64,000 bases of DNA from Phycisphaerales bacterium (GTDB lineage Bacteria; Planctomycetota; Phycisphaerae; Phycisphaerales; UBA1924). The position numbers and the translations under genes were made by a program. Positions within the stretch are counted from its first letter, which is position 1, and every line of letters begins with the position of its first letter. Of this stretch, positions 1 to 9,351 are shown in pieces. The notes under the pieces were generated by a model. It saw only the letters and a program-made list of their open reading frames with translations. It was not told where the DNA came from and did no database searches. The DNA lies in the NCBI GenBank assembly GCA_023382935.1, contig JAHDXL010000001.1, forward strand, positions 20,506-84,505, given 5' to 3'.

Positions 1-2754
1 CGCTGGAACGCCGGGCGTGCGGACTGGAACGACCTCGAGCGAGTCCTCAACTGGTGCGATCAGTTTGCACAGGCCGTCGCACCGGCGACCGATGCGGCCT
101 CGCTCGCCTGCGTCCAGTCTCTCGCCGCCGTGCTCAGCGATTCCACACGCACCGCCCGCGCCGTCGAGCCTGCCCGCTCCCTTGTCGAGCGATGGCGAAC
201 GTGGCAGCAGGCCTGGCAACAACTTGAGCAGGCGCTCGTTGCAGAGCCCGTCCAGTCCGAGTCTGACCAGGCATGGCTCCCAGCCGTCCACGCCGCCATC
301 GCACGATGGATCTCAGGGCTTCCTGGGCTCAACGACTGGTGCGCCTGGCGCGATGCCCGCGATCGCGCCACAGGCCTCGGACTCTCAGACTTGATCCATC
401 GCTACGAGTCCGGCGAACTTTCCCGACTCGAACTTTCCGATGCTTTCGAGCGCTCCTTCGCCCGCATCTGGTTCGCCGGCACGGCAGACATGGTACAGGC
501 CATCCGCACCTTCAACGCACACCACCACGCGACCGTCGTCCATCGCTTTCGATCGCTCGACGCCGGCCTGATCGACCTGACGCGCCGCGTCGTTGCCGCA
601 CGTCTCGCCGCCACCGCTCCTGCCGGCGCCGGGCCCGTCTCCGCACAGTCCGAAATCGGCATTCTCCGACGCGAACTGGCCAAGAAGCGTCGGCACATGC
701 CCACGCGCCGGCTCATCGAGGCAATCCCCAACCTCCTCGCGCGTCTCAAGCCCTGCTTCCTGATGAGCCCGCTGTCGGTGGCACAGTTTCTCGACGCGCG
801 ACTGCCCGCCTTCGACCTCGTCATCTTCGATGAAGCCTCGCAGATTCCCGTCTGGGATGCCATCGGTGCCATCGCCCGCGGCGCGCAGGTGATCGTGGTC
901 GGCGACTCGAAACAACTCCCCCCCACCAACTTCTTCAACACCCTCGACGCCGACGAAGGCAAGCCCACCGACGATGAGGCCGTCGAAGACCTCGAATCGA
1001 TCCTCAAGGAATGCAATGCCTCGGGCGTCCCATCCATGCGCCTGCGCTGGCACTATCGCAGCCGGCACGAGAGTTTGATCGCCTTTTCCAACCATCACTA
1101 CTACCAGAACGAACTGCATACTTTCCCTTCGCCCGAAGAGCGCTCCGCCACGCTCGGCGTCACCCTGCGTTTCGTGGATGGCGCCATCTACGACCGCGGC
1201 AATACCGGCACCAACCGCCTCGAGGCCGAGCAGGTCGTCGATGAAGTTGTCCGTCGTCTGCGGCAGCCCAGTGGCAACGGTTCCATTGGCATCGTCACCT
1301 TCAACCAGCCGCAGCAGGTTCTCATTGAGGACATGCTCGACGCTCAACGCCGCGCCGATCCATCTCTTGAATCCTACTTCACGGGCCCGGGCGAATGCGT
1401 CTTCGTCAAGAACCTCGAAAACGTCCAGGGCGACGAGCGAGACACGATCATCTTTTCCGTCGGGTACGGGCCCGATCGCGACGGGCGCGTATCCATGAAC
1501 TTCGGCCCGCTCAATCAGGACGGGGGCGAACGCCGGCTCAACGTCGCTGTCACGCGCGCCCGCTGCCGCCTCATCGTCTTCTCCTCCATCCGCGCCGATC
1601 AGATCGACCTCAAGCGCACCGGCGCCCTCGGCGTCCGCCACTTCAAGGCGTTCCTCGACTATGCCCAGCGCGGCCCGCAGGCCCTGGCCGACGCCCGTCA
1701 CGCCGATCAACAGGCTGCCGAGCAGTTCATCGAAGTCGTCGCAGCCGCCCTTGAATCCCGCGGCTGGAGCATCGATCGCCGCGTCGGCTGCGCCGGCTAC
1801 CGCATCGACCTCGGCGTGCGCGACGATGACCACCCCGGACGCTACCTGCTCGGCATCGAGTGCGACGGGCCGACCTACCACTCGGCCCGCACCGCCCGCG
1901 ACCGTGACCGCCTCCGACAATCCGTCCTTGAGAACCTGGGCTGGAAATTGGTCCGAGTGTGGTCGATCGACTGGCAGATGAATCACGCCCGATGCTTGGA
2001 CACGCTCGACAAGGCTCTGCACGACGCCCGGCGGGCTCGCCATGAAGTGACATCGCAAGACTCTGCGCCGAAGGCTGCTCCGATCTCGCCCGAGCCGACA
2101 GCCGCCGAGGCAACCTTTCCTCCGCCGCTGGCTTCCAGCGCCATCGCCTCCGCCGCACCGCCGCCCGGGACGAACGACACGGTGGAAATCTATCGCGCCG
2201 CCGCCAAGCCACGTTCACTCCGCGTCAACGACATCCACGATCCGAGCGCCAACCCGGCGCTCACCGCCGCCATCGCGCACATCCTGCAGGTTGAAAGCCC
2301 GGTTTGTGAGGAACTCGTCATCCGCCGTCTTTCCGAGTTTCTCGGGGGAGCGCGCGTCACCGCACGTTTCCGCGAGCGATGCATGGAACTGTTCGCGCGC
2401 GGCGCCGACGCGGGCCTCTGGACCATCGCCGATGAAACGCTCTGGAAGCCTGGCCACTCGCCTGCCGACTACAAGGGATGGCGTACCTGGGGAACCGACG
2501 AAGGTTCACAGCGCGACCTCGATCTCATCCCTCCGCAGGAAATCCTCAACGCCCTTCTCCATGTCCTGCACGCTCAGGTTGCATTGCCTCGCGAGGATCT
2601 GGCTCGCGAGACCGCCCGGGCCCTGGGCCTGTCTCGCACGGGATCACGCGCCATCGCGCTGGTCGACGAAGCCATTGCGCACGCACTCGCCACCGGGCAA
2701 GCCCAGCAGTCGCACGATCGCGTCACCGCCGCGCCCCCTGGGGCCCGCCCATGA
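1..2754 (+). CDS. Partial SF1 helicase with Vsr-like nuclease and DUF3320 (Hhe-like)
   Basis: The frame is open from the first base, so the N-terminal part lies outside the window; 917 residues remain. In order (counting from the first codon here) I see a Walker B-type DEASQ near 277, VGDSKQLPPT near 300 (motif III), RLRWHYRSRHE near 347 (motif IV), VQGDERDT near 476 (motif V) and VAVTRAR near 514 (motif VI), as in UvrD/Upf1-type helicases. A Vsr/MTES_1575-like nuclease domain with IECDGPTYH follows at about 600-657, then a DUF3320-like region at about 755-895. Motif I and the expected DUF4011 domain must lie upstream. This architecture is that of the single-gene antiviral class known as Hhe (DUF4011-helicase-Vsr). 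The family assignment is firm; a defence role is inference, since no other defence gene is adjacent. Confidence 0.9.
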   Translation, partial: RWNAGRADWNDLERVLNWCDQFAQAVAPATDAASLACVQSLAAVLSDSTRTARAVEPARSLVERWRTWQQAWQQLEQALVAEPVQSESDQAWLPAVHAAIARWISGLPGLNDWCAWRDARDRATGLGLSDLIHRYESGELSRLELSDAFERSFARIWFAGTADMVQAIRTFNAHHHATVVHRFRSLDAGLIDLTRRVVAARLAATAPAGAGPVSAQSEIGILRRELAKKRRHMPTRRLIEAIPNLLARLKPCFLMSPLSVAQFLDARLPAFDLVIFDEASQIPVWDAIGAIARGAQVIVVGDSKQLPPTNFFNTLDADEGKPTDDEAVEDLESILKECNASGVPSMRLRWHYRSRHESLIAFSNHHYYQNELHTFPSPEERSATLGVTLRFVDGAIYDRGNTGTNRLEAEQVVDEVVRRLRQPSGNGSIGIVTFNQPQQVLIEDMLDAQRRADPSLESYFTGPGECVFVKNLENVQGDERDTIIFSVGYGPDRDGRVSMNFGPLNQDGGERRLNVAVTRARCRLIVFSSIRADQIDLKRTGALGVRHFKAFLDYAQRGPQALADARHADQQAAEQFIEVVAAALESRGWSIDRRVGCAGYRIDLGVRDDDHPGRYLLGIECDGPTYHSARTARDRDRLRQSVLENLGWKLVRVWSIDWQMNHARCLDTLDKALHDARRARHEVTSQDSAPKAAPISPEPTAAEATFPPPLASSAIASAAPPPGTNDTVEIYRAAAKPRSLRVNDIHDPSANPALTAAIAHILQVESPVCEELVIRRLSEFLGGARVTARFRERCMELFARGADAGLWTIADETLWKPGHSPADYKGWRTWGTDEGSQRDLDLIPPQEILNALLHVLHAQVALPREDLARETARALGLSRTGSRAIALVDEAIAHALATGQAQQSHDRVTAAPPGARP

Positions 2755-2756
2755 CG

Positions 2757-2784
2757 AAAACGCCTCGCGCCGCGGCGCGAGGCG
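2757..2784 (-). terminator. Intrinsic terminator, perfect 12-bp stem
   Basis: Bases 2761-2784 form a perfect 24-base palindrome (arms of 12), and on the - strand it is followed by TTTT at 2760-2757. It lies between two convergent genes, 32 bases past the stop of the - strand FG-GAP gene, and could also serve the + strand helicase gene. Confidence 0.8.
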
Positions 2785-2815
2785 TGTACTCTCCCAGCCC
2801 ATCACCACGACCACA

Positions 2816-4492
2816 TCAGTCGTCGTAGTCCAGGCCCAAGCCCCACATGTCGAAGCCCTCGTTGGCGTCGGGGATCCCCGCCGTGTTCTGGTGCCACACC
2901 TGCGCCGGCACCGGCCCGGCCCCGATCAGCCCGATCCCGGGTGCGCCGTAAATCGCCATCACGCATCCGCGATCGGTCGCCACACCCCCGCCCAGATCCT
3001 CGAACGGCACGCCGATGCACAGGTCGGCCACGAAGTTCAAGTCATAGTCCCCCGCCGTCAGCGTCCAACCCAGCATGTCAAGGGCTTCACTCACCTCGGG
3101 CACGCCGGCCGTGTTCTGCGTGAACACCCTGTCGGGCACGAAGTAGGCGTCCAGCCCCAGTCCCGGAGGCGCGCCATAGATCACGTTCACGCATCCCGCG
3201 TCCATGATCGGCGCGGCGCCCACGTCTTCGCCCGGCACACCAATCGCCAGATCGCAGAACTGGTCGCCGTTGAAGTCCGCCGCCGCCAGCGACCAGCCGA
3301 ACTGGTCCATCGGCGCGACGATCTCGTCGATGCCGGCAACGTTCTGATGCCACCATTCCGAGGCCTGTGGCGCCCCCGCCGCGATCGTCGCTTCAAGCCC
3401 GCGTGCCACGCCCGCGCTGTAGATCACGATCACTGAACCCGCGTCGACGTTGCCCGCAAAGTCACGCAGCGGCATGCCGACCGCCAGGTCTTCACCGAGC
3501 ACACCGTCGAAGTTGCCGATCGCCAGTGCAAACCCGAACTGGTCGTTCGCCATCGCCGCCGTCGGCACACCCGGCGAGTTCTGCGTCCAAGTTTCGGCGA
3601 CCGGCCCGGGCGGAATCAGCCCCGGTCCGATCACGCCGTACGCAATGTTCACCATGCCCGCGTCCACCAGCCCGGAGTGATCCTCAAACGGCACGCCGAT
3701 GGCAAGGTCCGCCGCGCCGTCGCCGTTCAGTTCACCGGCAGCCAGCGACTGGCCAAAGCGATCACCGGCTTCCATCACCTCGCCCCAGGGCCAGGCTGAC
3801 TGGAAGATCAACGGCACACCCGGCCCGATCCTCAGTCCGCCCGGCGACCCATACAGCACATGCACGATGCCCACGTCCACGACGCCGGTCGGATCGTCCT
3901 CTCCCGGCACCCCGATCGCCAAGTCGTCGAAGCCGTCGCCGTTGAAGTCTGCGGCCGCCAGCGAACGCCCGAGTTCGTCACCCGCTTCACCCGGATCGCC
4001 GAACGAAAACGGACCGGCCGGCGGATCCTGCACGAAGATCGGCGGATGCAGCGGGATCGGACCGCCGGGCATGCCGTAGAGCACGATCACCATGCCCGCA
4101 GCCTGCACGCCGCTCACAGGATGGCTCTCTCCCGGCGCGCCGATCGCCAGGTCATCAAACATGTCCCCGTTGAAGTCACCCCATGCAATCGTCGCGCCGA
4201 ACCAGTCGCCCACCTCCGGCGGGTCGAGCCCGAACGTCGCCTGCGTGATCTGCATCGAAGGAACCGGCACGAAGGCCGACAGCCCCATGCCCAGTCCCGC
4301 GCCGTAGATGATCGTCACCGCACCCGCGTCCGAAATCGCACCAACGTCTTCCATCGGCGCGCCCACGACCAGATCATCCACGAAGTCACCGTTGAAGTCT
4401 TGCGCCATGCCGCGCGTCGCGGCGACGGCCAACGCCACCAGAGCCGTCCGTGCCGCGACCTTTCGCGCCCATCCTGGCTCTTCAAAGTTCAT
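2816..4492 (-). CDS. Secreted FG-GAP repeat (integrin alpha-like beta-propeller) protein
   Basis: The 558-residue product begins with a signal peptide (about residues 1-31, ending GMAQ). It then carries seven repeats built around DFNGDxxDDLAIGVPGED followed by an AGxVxVIYG strand: the FG-GAP unit that folds as one blade of a seven-bladed propeller and binds calcium through its DxNGD loop. Repeat 7 has DYDLNFVAD, a weak calcium loop. I chose the ATG at 4492 because AAGGAGG sits six bases upstream; the frame stays open further upstream without support. Likely an extracellular or surface protein for adhesion or ligand binding. There is no enzymatic domain and no sorting tail. A terminator follows. 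Confidence 0.85.
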   Translation of the reverse strand: MNFEEPGWARKVAARTALVALAVAATRGMAQDFNGDFVDDLVVGAPMEDVGAISDAGAVTIIYGAGLGMGLSAFVPVPSMQITQATFGLDPPEVGDWFGATIAWGDFNGDMFDDLAIGAPGESHPVSGVQAAGMVIVLYGMPGGPIPLHPPIFVQDPPAGPFSFGDPGEAGDELGRSLAAADFNGDGFDDLAIGVPGEDDPTGVVDVGIVHVLYGSPGGLRIGPGVPLIFQSAWPWGEVMEAGDRFGQSLAAGELNGDGAADLAIGVPFEDHSGLVDAGMVNIAYGVIGPGLIPPGPVAETWTQNSPGVPTAAMANDQFGFALAIGNFDGVLGEDLAVGMPLRDFAGNVDAGSVIVIYSAGVARGLEATIAAGAPQASEWWHQNVAGIDEIVAPMDQFGWSLAAADFNGDQFCDLAIGVPGEDVGAAPIMDAGCVNVIYGAPPGLGLDAYFVPDRVFTQNTAGVPEVSEALDMLGWTLTAGDYDLNFVADLCIGVPFEDLGGGVATDRGCVMAIYGAPGIGLIGAGPVPAQVWHQNTAGIPDANEGFDMWGLGLDYDD

Positions 4493-4839
4493 ATCTGCCT
4501 CCTTGTGTTGAGAGCGGGCGGCCCGATCGCGTTGCGTGCCGCCCCAAGCGGCCACGACCGCGCTGCTCGTTCATACCTTTCCACCTTCCCCCAGAGACGA
4601 GCGGCCGTCCCCCGCGGCCATCCCGCAGCATACCGCGCCAGGCTCTGATGCAAAAGTCAATCCAACTGCATCGCCAGCAGTCCGACCAGCCCGCCCCCGG
4701 TCGCAGCCCGTTCGCATCGATCCGAAGATCCCGGGTGAAGTTCGGTCCTCAGGGTGCTCTCCGTGGCCACGGACGTTCCGCCCGTGTTCAGTCGCGGAGC
4801 GTCCAGACCCCCGCTCGCCACTCTCGCACCCGCGCGCAA
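4493..4839. other. Intergenic region, no gene seen
   Basis: The 347 bases between the FG-GAP gene and tRNA-Thr contain the AAGGAGG ribosome binding site of the FG-GAP gene at the left edge. I see no other convincing coding frame, repeat or hairpin. Confidence 0.6.
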
Positions 4840-4912
4840 AGCCACCTACTGGACTCGAACCAGCGACCTGAGCTTTACGAAAGCTCCGCTCTACCGACTG
4901 AGCTAAGGTGGC
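4840..4912 (-). tRNA. tRNA-Thr (anticodon CGT)
   Basis: The - strand folds as a full cloverleaf: a seven-pair acceptor stem (GCCACCT with AGGTGGC), D arm, anticodon stem GAGCT/AGCTC around the loop TTCGTAA (anticodon CGT, reading ACG), and a T arm with TTCGAGT. The discriminator base is T. The 3' CCA is not encoded. It lies 73 bases downstream of hflX on the same strand. Confidence 0.95.
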
Positions 4913-4985
4913 AAGGCCGCCCCGACAGGAACGGCGTGGAGAGAAGTATCGGCGCGGTGGTCCCCCAAGTCCAGAGAAGGGCCAC

Positions 4986-6416
4986 CTACGCATCCCATCC
5001 GGGCTCGGTCTGTCCCGAAACTCCACCCGCAACCTGCATGGCCCGGCAACCCGCCCGAACCTGCTCCAGAACGCGCGAACCGATCCGCACCCGCATCCTC
5101 ACCAGGTCCGTCTCGTACACACGCCCCAGTACCTGCCCCCGGTTCTCCAGCGCGTGAATCGTCCGCGATTCCCGCAGGGGCACACTCACCTCCACCTCCA
5201 CCGCCGGCCCCTGGAAAGCCCCCAGCACACGCGCCCGCAACTCCTCGTGCCCCACGCACGCCGGCTCTGCCTCCGCCGGAAGCGCACAAATCGCAATCGC
5301 ATCCGGAACCATGCTCTTCCACACCAGCAGTTCCCGATTGTCCGCCAGGCGGTCCACCTTGTTGAGCAGCAGCACCCGCTCGGGCGCCTTCCAGTGCACC
5401 GGAGATGCTCCGTCCCGCTCGGCCGAACGATGCAGCCGCTCCTCGCTCGCACGCACCTCCTCGAAGAGCCCGTCCAGCGTCGACTGCACCGTCTGGTAAT
5501 GCAGTTCGGCCGCCGGGTCCGAGACATCGAGCACGATCAACAGCACGTCCGCGTGTGTCGCTTCTTCGAGCGTGGCGCGGAAAGAGGCCACCAGATTGTG
5601 CGGCAGGTCGCGCACAAACCCCACCGTGTCGCTCAGCATCACTTCGTTGCCGCCGCCCAGATCCCACTGCCGCGTGCGCGTCATCAGCGTGGCAAAGAGC
5701 CGGTCGTCGGCATACGCCCCCCCGGCCGTCAGTGTGTTGAACAGCGTGCTCTTGCCCGCGTTGGTATACCCCACCAGTCCGACGGTGAAGTGCTCGGTGT
5801 TCCGCTGCTGCACCGCCCGGCGTTTGCGCTGCTGGATCTCCTTCAACTCGCGCTGCAGCGCCAGTTTCCGCCTTTGCACCAGGCGCCGATCGATTTCCAA
5901 CTGCTGCTCGCCCGGGCCGCGCGTCCCCACCCCGCCGATACCACCGCCTCCCACAATGCGCTCCAGGTGGTCCCACATGGCGCGCAAACGCGGATACGTG
6001 TACTCGAGTTGCGCCAGTTCCACCTGCAACTTGGCCTCGTGCGTCGTCGCACGCGAGGCGAATATGTCCAGGATCAACTCTGACCGGTCCAGCACCTTGC
6101 GCTCGGTCAACTGCTCGATCTTGGAGATCTGCTTGGGCGAGAGATCGTGATCAAAAATGATCGTCGTCGCACCGACCTCGTCGCACAGCAGCCGCAACTC
6201 TTCAACCTTGCCCAGCCCCATGTACGTCCCCGCCTCGGGACGCTCACGCCGCTGCTCCACCTCGCCCACCACGATTCCACCCGCCTGTCGCGTCAACTCG
6301 GCCAGTTCGCCGAACGGGTTGGAAAGGTCGTACCGATCGCCCGGCAGCCGCACGGCGGCAAGCACCGTCCGTTCCGCCTGAACCCTGATATCCGTTCTCT
6401 CGCGTGGGGCTGGCAT
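4986..6416 (-). CDS. hflX: GTPase HflX
   Basis: HflX is a ribosome-binding GTPase that splits stalled or stress-damaged 70S ribosomes. The 476-residue product has the N-terminal HflX domain (GELAELTRQAGG, YMGLGKVEEL), the glycine-rich linker GGGGIGGVGTRGPGE, a coiled-coil segment rich in Arg/Lys/Gln, and a TRAFAC GTPase domain with G1 GYTNAGKS, G3 DTVGF and G4 NKVD. Length and order match the family. I start it at the ATG at 6416: a frame continues to 6500 but would run into the leader of the divergent protease gene. No Shine-Dalgarno is visible; TACACT lies nine bases upstream, suggesting a very short leader. HflX is cytosolic. Confidence 0.95.
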   Translation of the reverse strand: MPAPRERTDIRVQAERTVLAAVRLPGDRYDLSNPFGELAELTRQAGGIVVGEVEQRRERPEAGTYMGLGKVEELRLLCDEVGATTIIFDHDLSPKQISKIEQLTERKVLDRSELILDIFASRATTHEAKLQVELAQLEYTYPRLRAMWDHLERIVGGGGIGGVGTRGPGEQQLEIDRRLVQRRKLALQRELKEIQQRKRRAVQQRNTEHFTVGLVGYTNAGKSTLFNTLTAGGAYADDRLFATLMTRTRQWDLGGGNEVMLSDTVGFVRDLPHNLVASFRATLEEATHADVLLIVLDVSDPAAELHYQTVQSTLDGLFEEVRASEERLHRSAERDGASPVHWKAPERVLLLNKVDRLADNRELLVWKSMVPDAIAICALPAEAEPACVGHEELRARVLGAFQGPAVEVEVSVPLRESRTIHALENRGQVLGRVYETDLVRMRVRIGSRVLEQVRAGCRAMQVAGGVSGQTEPGWDA

Positions 6417-6425
6417 GGGTCGATA

Positions 6426-6431
6426 AGTGTA
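6426..6431 (-). promoter_or_regulatory. Candidate -10 element of hflX
   Basis: TACACT on the - strand, nine bases before the hflX start codon. No clear -35 is seen and there is no ribosome binding site between it and the ATG. Confidence 0.4.
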
Positions 6432-6512
6432 GTCCGACGCCTTTTTTCCGGAGATCCCCCGACTTTCGGCGCCCGTACCATTTGCGGTCTCGAGCCCCAC
6501 GGGAGTCTGTGC

Positions 6513-8144
6513 ATGTCCACTCGCAAGAGAGAATCGCTCCTCATCGGCCTGCTGGCCATCGCGGTCATCGGCTCAACCCTCGCCCTTGTTCGCCGGGGTG
6601 ACGACTATGCCTTCTTTGACCCGCTGATCGACGTCAAGGCCATCATCGACCGCGCCTACGTCACCCCCGTGGATCAGGGCGAACTTCAGCAGGCCGCGAT
6701 TGCCGGCATGCTCGAATTCCTCGATGACCCCTACACCGTGTACGTCCCGCCCGTCCACGCCGATGAGTTCAACAAGGAACTCTCCGGGGAGTACGTCGGC
6801 ATCGGTGCCGAAGTCAGCATGATCGACGGCGTCCTGACCATCATGAACCCAATGGACGACTCCCCGGCCCTGGACGCAGGCATCCGCCCCGACGACCGCG
6901 TCATCGCCATCGACGGCGAACCCACCCTCGGCAAGACCGCCGACCATTGCGTCTCCATCCTTCAGGGCCAGCCGAACACCCCCGTCCTACTCACCATCGA
7001 CCGCGCCGGGCAGACCCTCGAGGTCAAGGTCATCCGCCGCCAAATCAAGACGCGCGACGTCAAGGGCTTCCACCGAGACTCCGGTGATGACGGCGCCTGG
7101 CGCTTCCTCATCGACCCGCAGAGCAAACTCGCCTACGTCCGCGTCGCCCGCTTCACCGGCGAAATCACGCAGCAGGTCAAGGCAGGGCTGGACAGCGCCA
7201 AGGCCCAGGCCGGCGGCTCGCTCAACGGACTCATCCTCGACTTGCGCGATAACCCCGGTGGACGACTCGACGAAGCCATCGCCCTGGCCGACCTGTTCCT
7301 GCCGGAAGGACGCATCGTCTCCACCAAGGGGCTTCACACCAGCGAAAACGTCGCCGACGCCCGGCGAGGCCAGGCGTATGAATCAGAACCCATGATCGTG
7401 CTGGTCAACGGGCTTTCAGCCTCGGCCAGCGAAGTCGTCGCCGGCGCCCTGGCCGACAACAACCGCGCCCTCGTCGTCGGCACCCGCACCTTCGGCAAGG
7501 GCAGCGTGCAGGGAGTCCGCTCCATTCCCTCTCAGCCCGGCGCGGTCATCAAGATCACCGAGCAGTACTACTACCTCCCCTCGGGCCGATGTCTCCACCG
7601 CACTCCCGATTCATCCGTGTGGGGCGTCGATCCGAGTCCGGGCTTCTACATCCCTCTCGACGAAAACCAGCACTTCGAAATGCGCCGCGCACGCCGCGCG
7701 CAGGAAATCCTCCGCCTTGATACGCCCGAGAGCGCTGACGATCACTGGTCCGATCCGCAGTGGATCGTCCAGACACTCCGCGACCCCCAACTCGCGCGCG
7801 CCCTCGAAGCGCTCCAGGTTCGCCTTGCCACCGCCCAGTGGCCCGCGGCCCCCGAGGGAGCCGACATGCAGAACCAGATTCAGGCCGACGAACTCGCTCG
7901 CGCCAGCCTTCAGCGCGAACGCATCATGCGCGAACTGCAACGCATCAGCCGCATCATCAACACCCTTGAAAACGGCCAAGAAGTCACCCAATCCCGCGAT
8001 CTCTGGCCCGACGACGTCCAACTCACCGGTGGCATGCTCACCATCCGCGACAAGGACGGCAACCCAGTCGCCGAACTCCGAATCACCGGTGAAAACCTCG
8101 AACGCTGGCTCATCGACGCCGACGTCGAACCAGTCTCGCGGTAG
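6513..8144 (+). CDS. S41 family C-terminal processing protease with PDZ domain
   Basis: A periplasmic, membrane-tethered serine protease of the CtpA/Tsp family, 543 residues. It has an N-terminal membrane segment (about 9-26), a PDZ domain (about 105-190, which recognises C-terminal tails) and the S41 catalytic core. The nucleophilic serine lies within LSASASEVV near residue 300 and the catalytic lysine within FGKGSVQ near 330. The ATG at 6513 is preceded by GGGAG at an eight-base distance. After the core comes a region rich in charged residues ending in a beta-rich tail. Such proteases trim or degrade envelope proteins. Divergent from hflX. Confidence 0.92.
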   Translation: MSTRKRESLLIGLLAIAVIGSTLALVRRGDDYAFFDPLIDVKAIIDRAYVTPVDQGELQQAAIAGMLEFLDDPYTVYVPPVHADEFNKELSGEYVGIGAEVSMIDGVLTIMNPMDDSPALDAGIRPDDRVIAIDGEPTLGKTADHCVSILQGQPNTPVLLTIDRAGQTLEVKVIRRQIKTRDVKGFHRDSGDDGAWRFLIDPQSKLAYVRVARFTGEITQQVKAGLDSAKAQAGGSLNGLILDLRDNPGGRLDEAIALADLFLPEGRIVSTKGLHTSENVADARRGQAYESEPMIVLVNGLSASASEVVAGALADNNRALVVGTRTFGKGSVQGVRSIPSQPGAVIKITEQYYYLPSGRCLHRTPDSSVWGVDPSPGFYIPLDENQHFEMRRARRAQEILRLDTPESADDHWSDPQWIVQTLRDPQLARALEALQVRLATAQWPAAPEGADMQNQIQADELARASLQRERIMRELQRISRIINTLENGQEVTQSRDLWPDDVQLTGGMLTIRDKDGNPVAELRITGENLERWLIDADVEPVSR

Positions 8145-8247
8145 GAAGTTGCTCGTCACTGGGGCAGCCTCCTGCCGTCCGGGAGGTGGGAGGCACCCCG
8201 CTCACCAGTAGAGAAGCCCAACGACCAATCACCGAGAAGCCCCAGCC

Positions 8248-9336
8248 TTGCACATCCTCGGCATCGAAACCTCATGCGACGAAACCGCTGCCTCCGTCGT
8301 CGTCGACGGCCGGCGCATCCTCTCCAATGTTGTCGCCAGTCAGTTCGATCTCCACGCCGAGTACGGCGGGGTGGTTCCGGAAATCGCCAGCCGCGCTCAC
8401 GCAGAACGCATTCGCCCCATCATCGACGCCGCTCTCGCGCAGGCCTGTGTCTCCTACGCCGACCTCCACGCCGTCGCTGTCGGGCATCGCCCCGGACTGA
8501 TCGGCTCGCTGCTCGTCGGCGTCGCGGCCGCGAAGGCTCTCGCATGGGCGCTGTCCATCCCCCTCGTCGGCGTCGATCACCTTCAAGCCCACCTCTACGC
8601 GGCCGCCATCGGCCACGACTCCGAAGACCAGAACCCCATCGCCGCTTGTTACCCCGCGCTCGGCCTGGTCGTCAGCGGTGGGCACACCGCGATGTACCAC
8701 TGCCAGACGCCGACGCAGACCCATCGCCTTGGCGGCACCATCGACGACGCGGTCGGCGAGGCCTTTGACAAAGTCGCCACAATTCTCGGTCTGCCCCACC
8801 CGGGCGGGCCTGCCATTGACGCGCTTGCCGGCGAACCCGACGCCGACGACCGCGCCTTCGACTTCCCCGTCTCCCGGCTCGACCGCGATTCGCTCGATTT
8901 CTCCTTCTCCGGCCTCAAGACCGCAGTTCTCTACGCCGTCCGCGGCAACCCGCGCCCGCGCGAACTCGGCGGTGGCTTCGAGCGCGACCACACTGGCCTC
9001 TCCCACGCTCAGAAACGCGATGTGGCCGCCTCTTTCCAACGCGCAGCCTGCCGCGCCATCATCATCAAACTCGAACGCGCTCTCGATGACCTCGCACGCG
9101 GAGAGAACACCCGCGCCGTCCGCTCCATCCTCGTCGGCGGCGGCGTCTCGGCCAACTCGCGCCTTCGCCGCGAAATCACCGTCCTCGGCCACGCACGCAA
9201 TCTCGACGTTCGCATGCCACCCATGGCCCTGTGCGTCGACAACGCCGCCATGATCGCCTCGCTGGCTCACCACCAACTGGCCGCTCACGGCCCCGACGAC
9301 TTGACTCTGACGGCCGTGCCCACCACCGGGGCCTGA
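8248..9336 (+). CDS. tsaD: tRNA N6-adenosine threonylcarbamoyltransferase TsaD
   Basis: TsaD transfers the threonylcarbamoyl group from TC-AMP to A37 of ANN-decoding tRNAs. The 362-residue product starts with LGIETSCDETAASVV and has the metal-binding HLQAHLYAA at 111-119 (the two His match the iron ligands of the E. coli enzyme), VVSGGHTAM, GEAFDKVA, GGPAIDALA, FSFSGLKTA and the C-terminal CVDNAAMIA. Length is typical. It uses a TTG start; I see no good ribosome binding site, only GAGAAG upstream. Cytosolic, acts with TsaB/TsaE, which are not in the window. Confidence 0.96.
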   Translation: MHILGIETSCDETAASVVVDGRRILSNVVASQFDLHAEYGGVVPEIASRAHAERIRPIIDAALAQACVSYADLHAVAVGHRPGLIGSLLVGVAAAKALAWALSIPLVGVDHLQAHLYAAAIGHDSEDQNPIAACYPALGLVVSGGHTAMYHCQTPTQTHRLGGTIDDAVGEAFDKVATILGLPHPGGPAIDALAGEPDADDRAFDFPVSRLDRDSLDFSFSGLKTAVLYAVRGNPRPRELGGGFERDHTGLSHAQKRDVAASFQRAACRAIIIKLERALDDLARGENTRAVRSILVGGGVSANSRLRREITVLGHARNLDVRMPPMALCVDNAAMIASLAHHQLAAHGPDDLTLTAVPTTGA

Positions 9337-9351
9337 ACACGCAGCGTCGGC

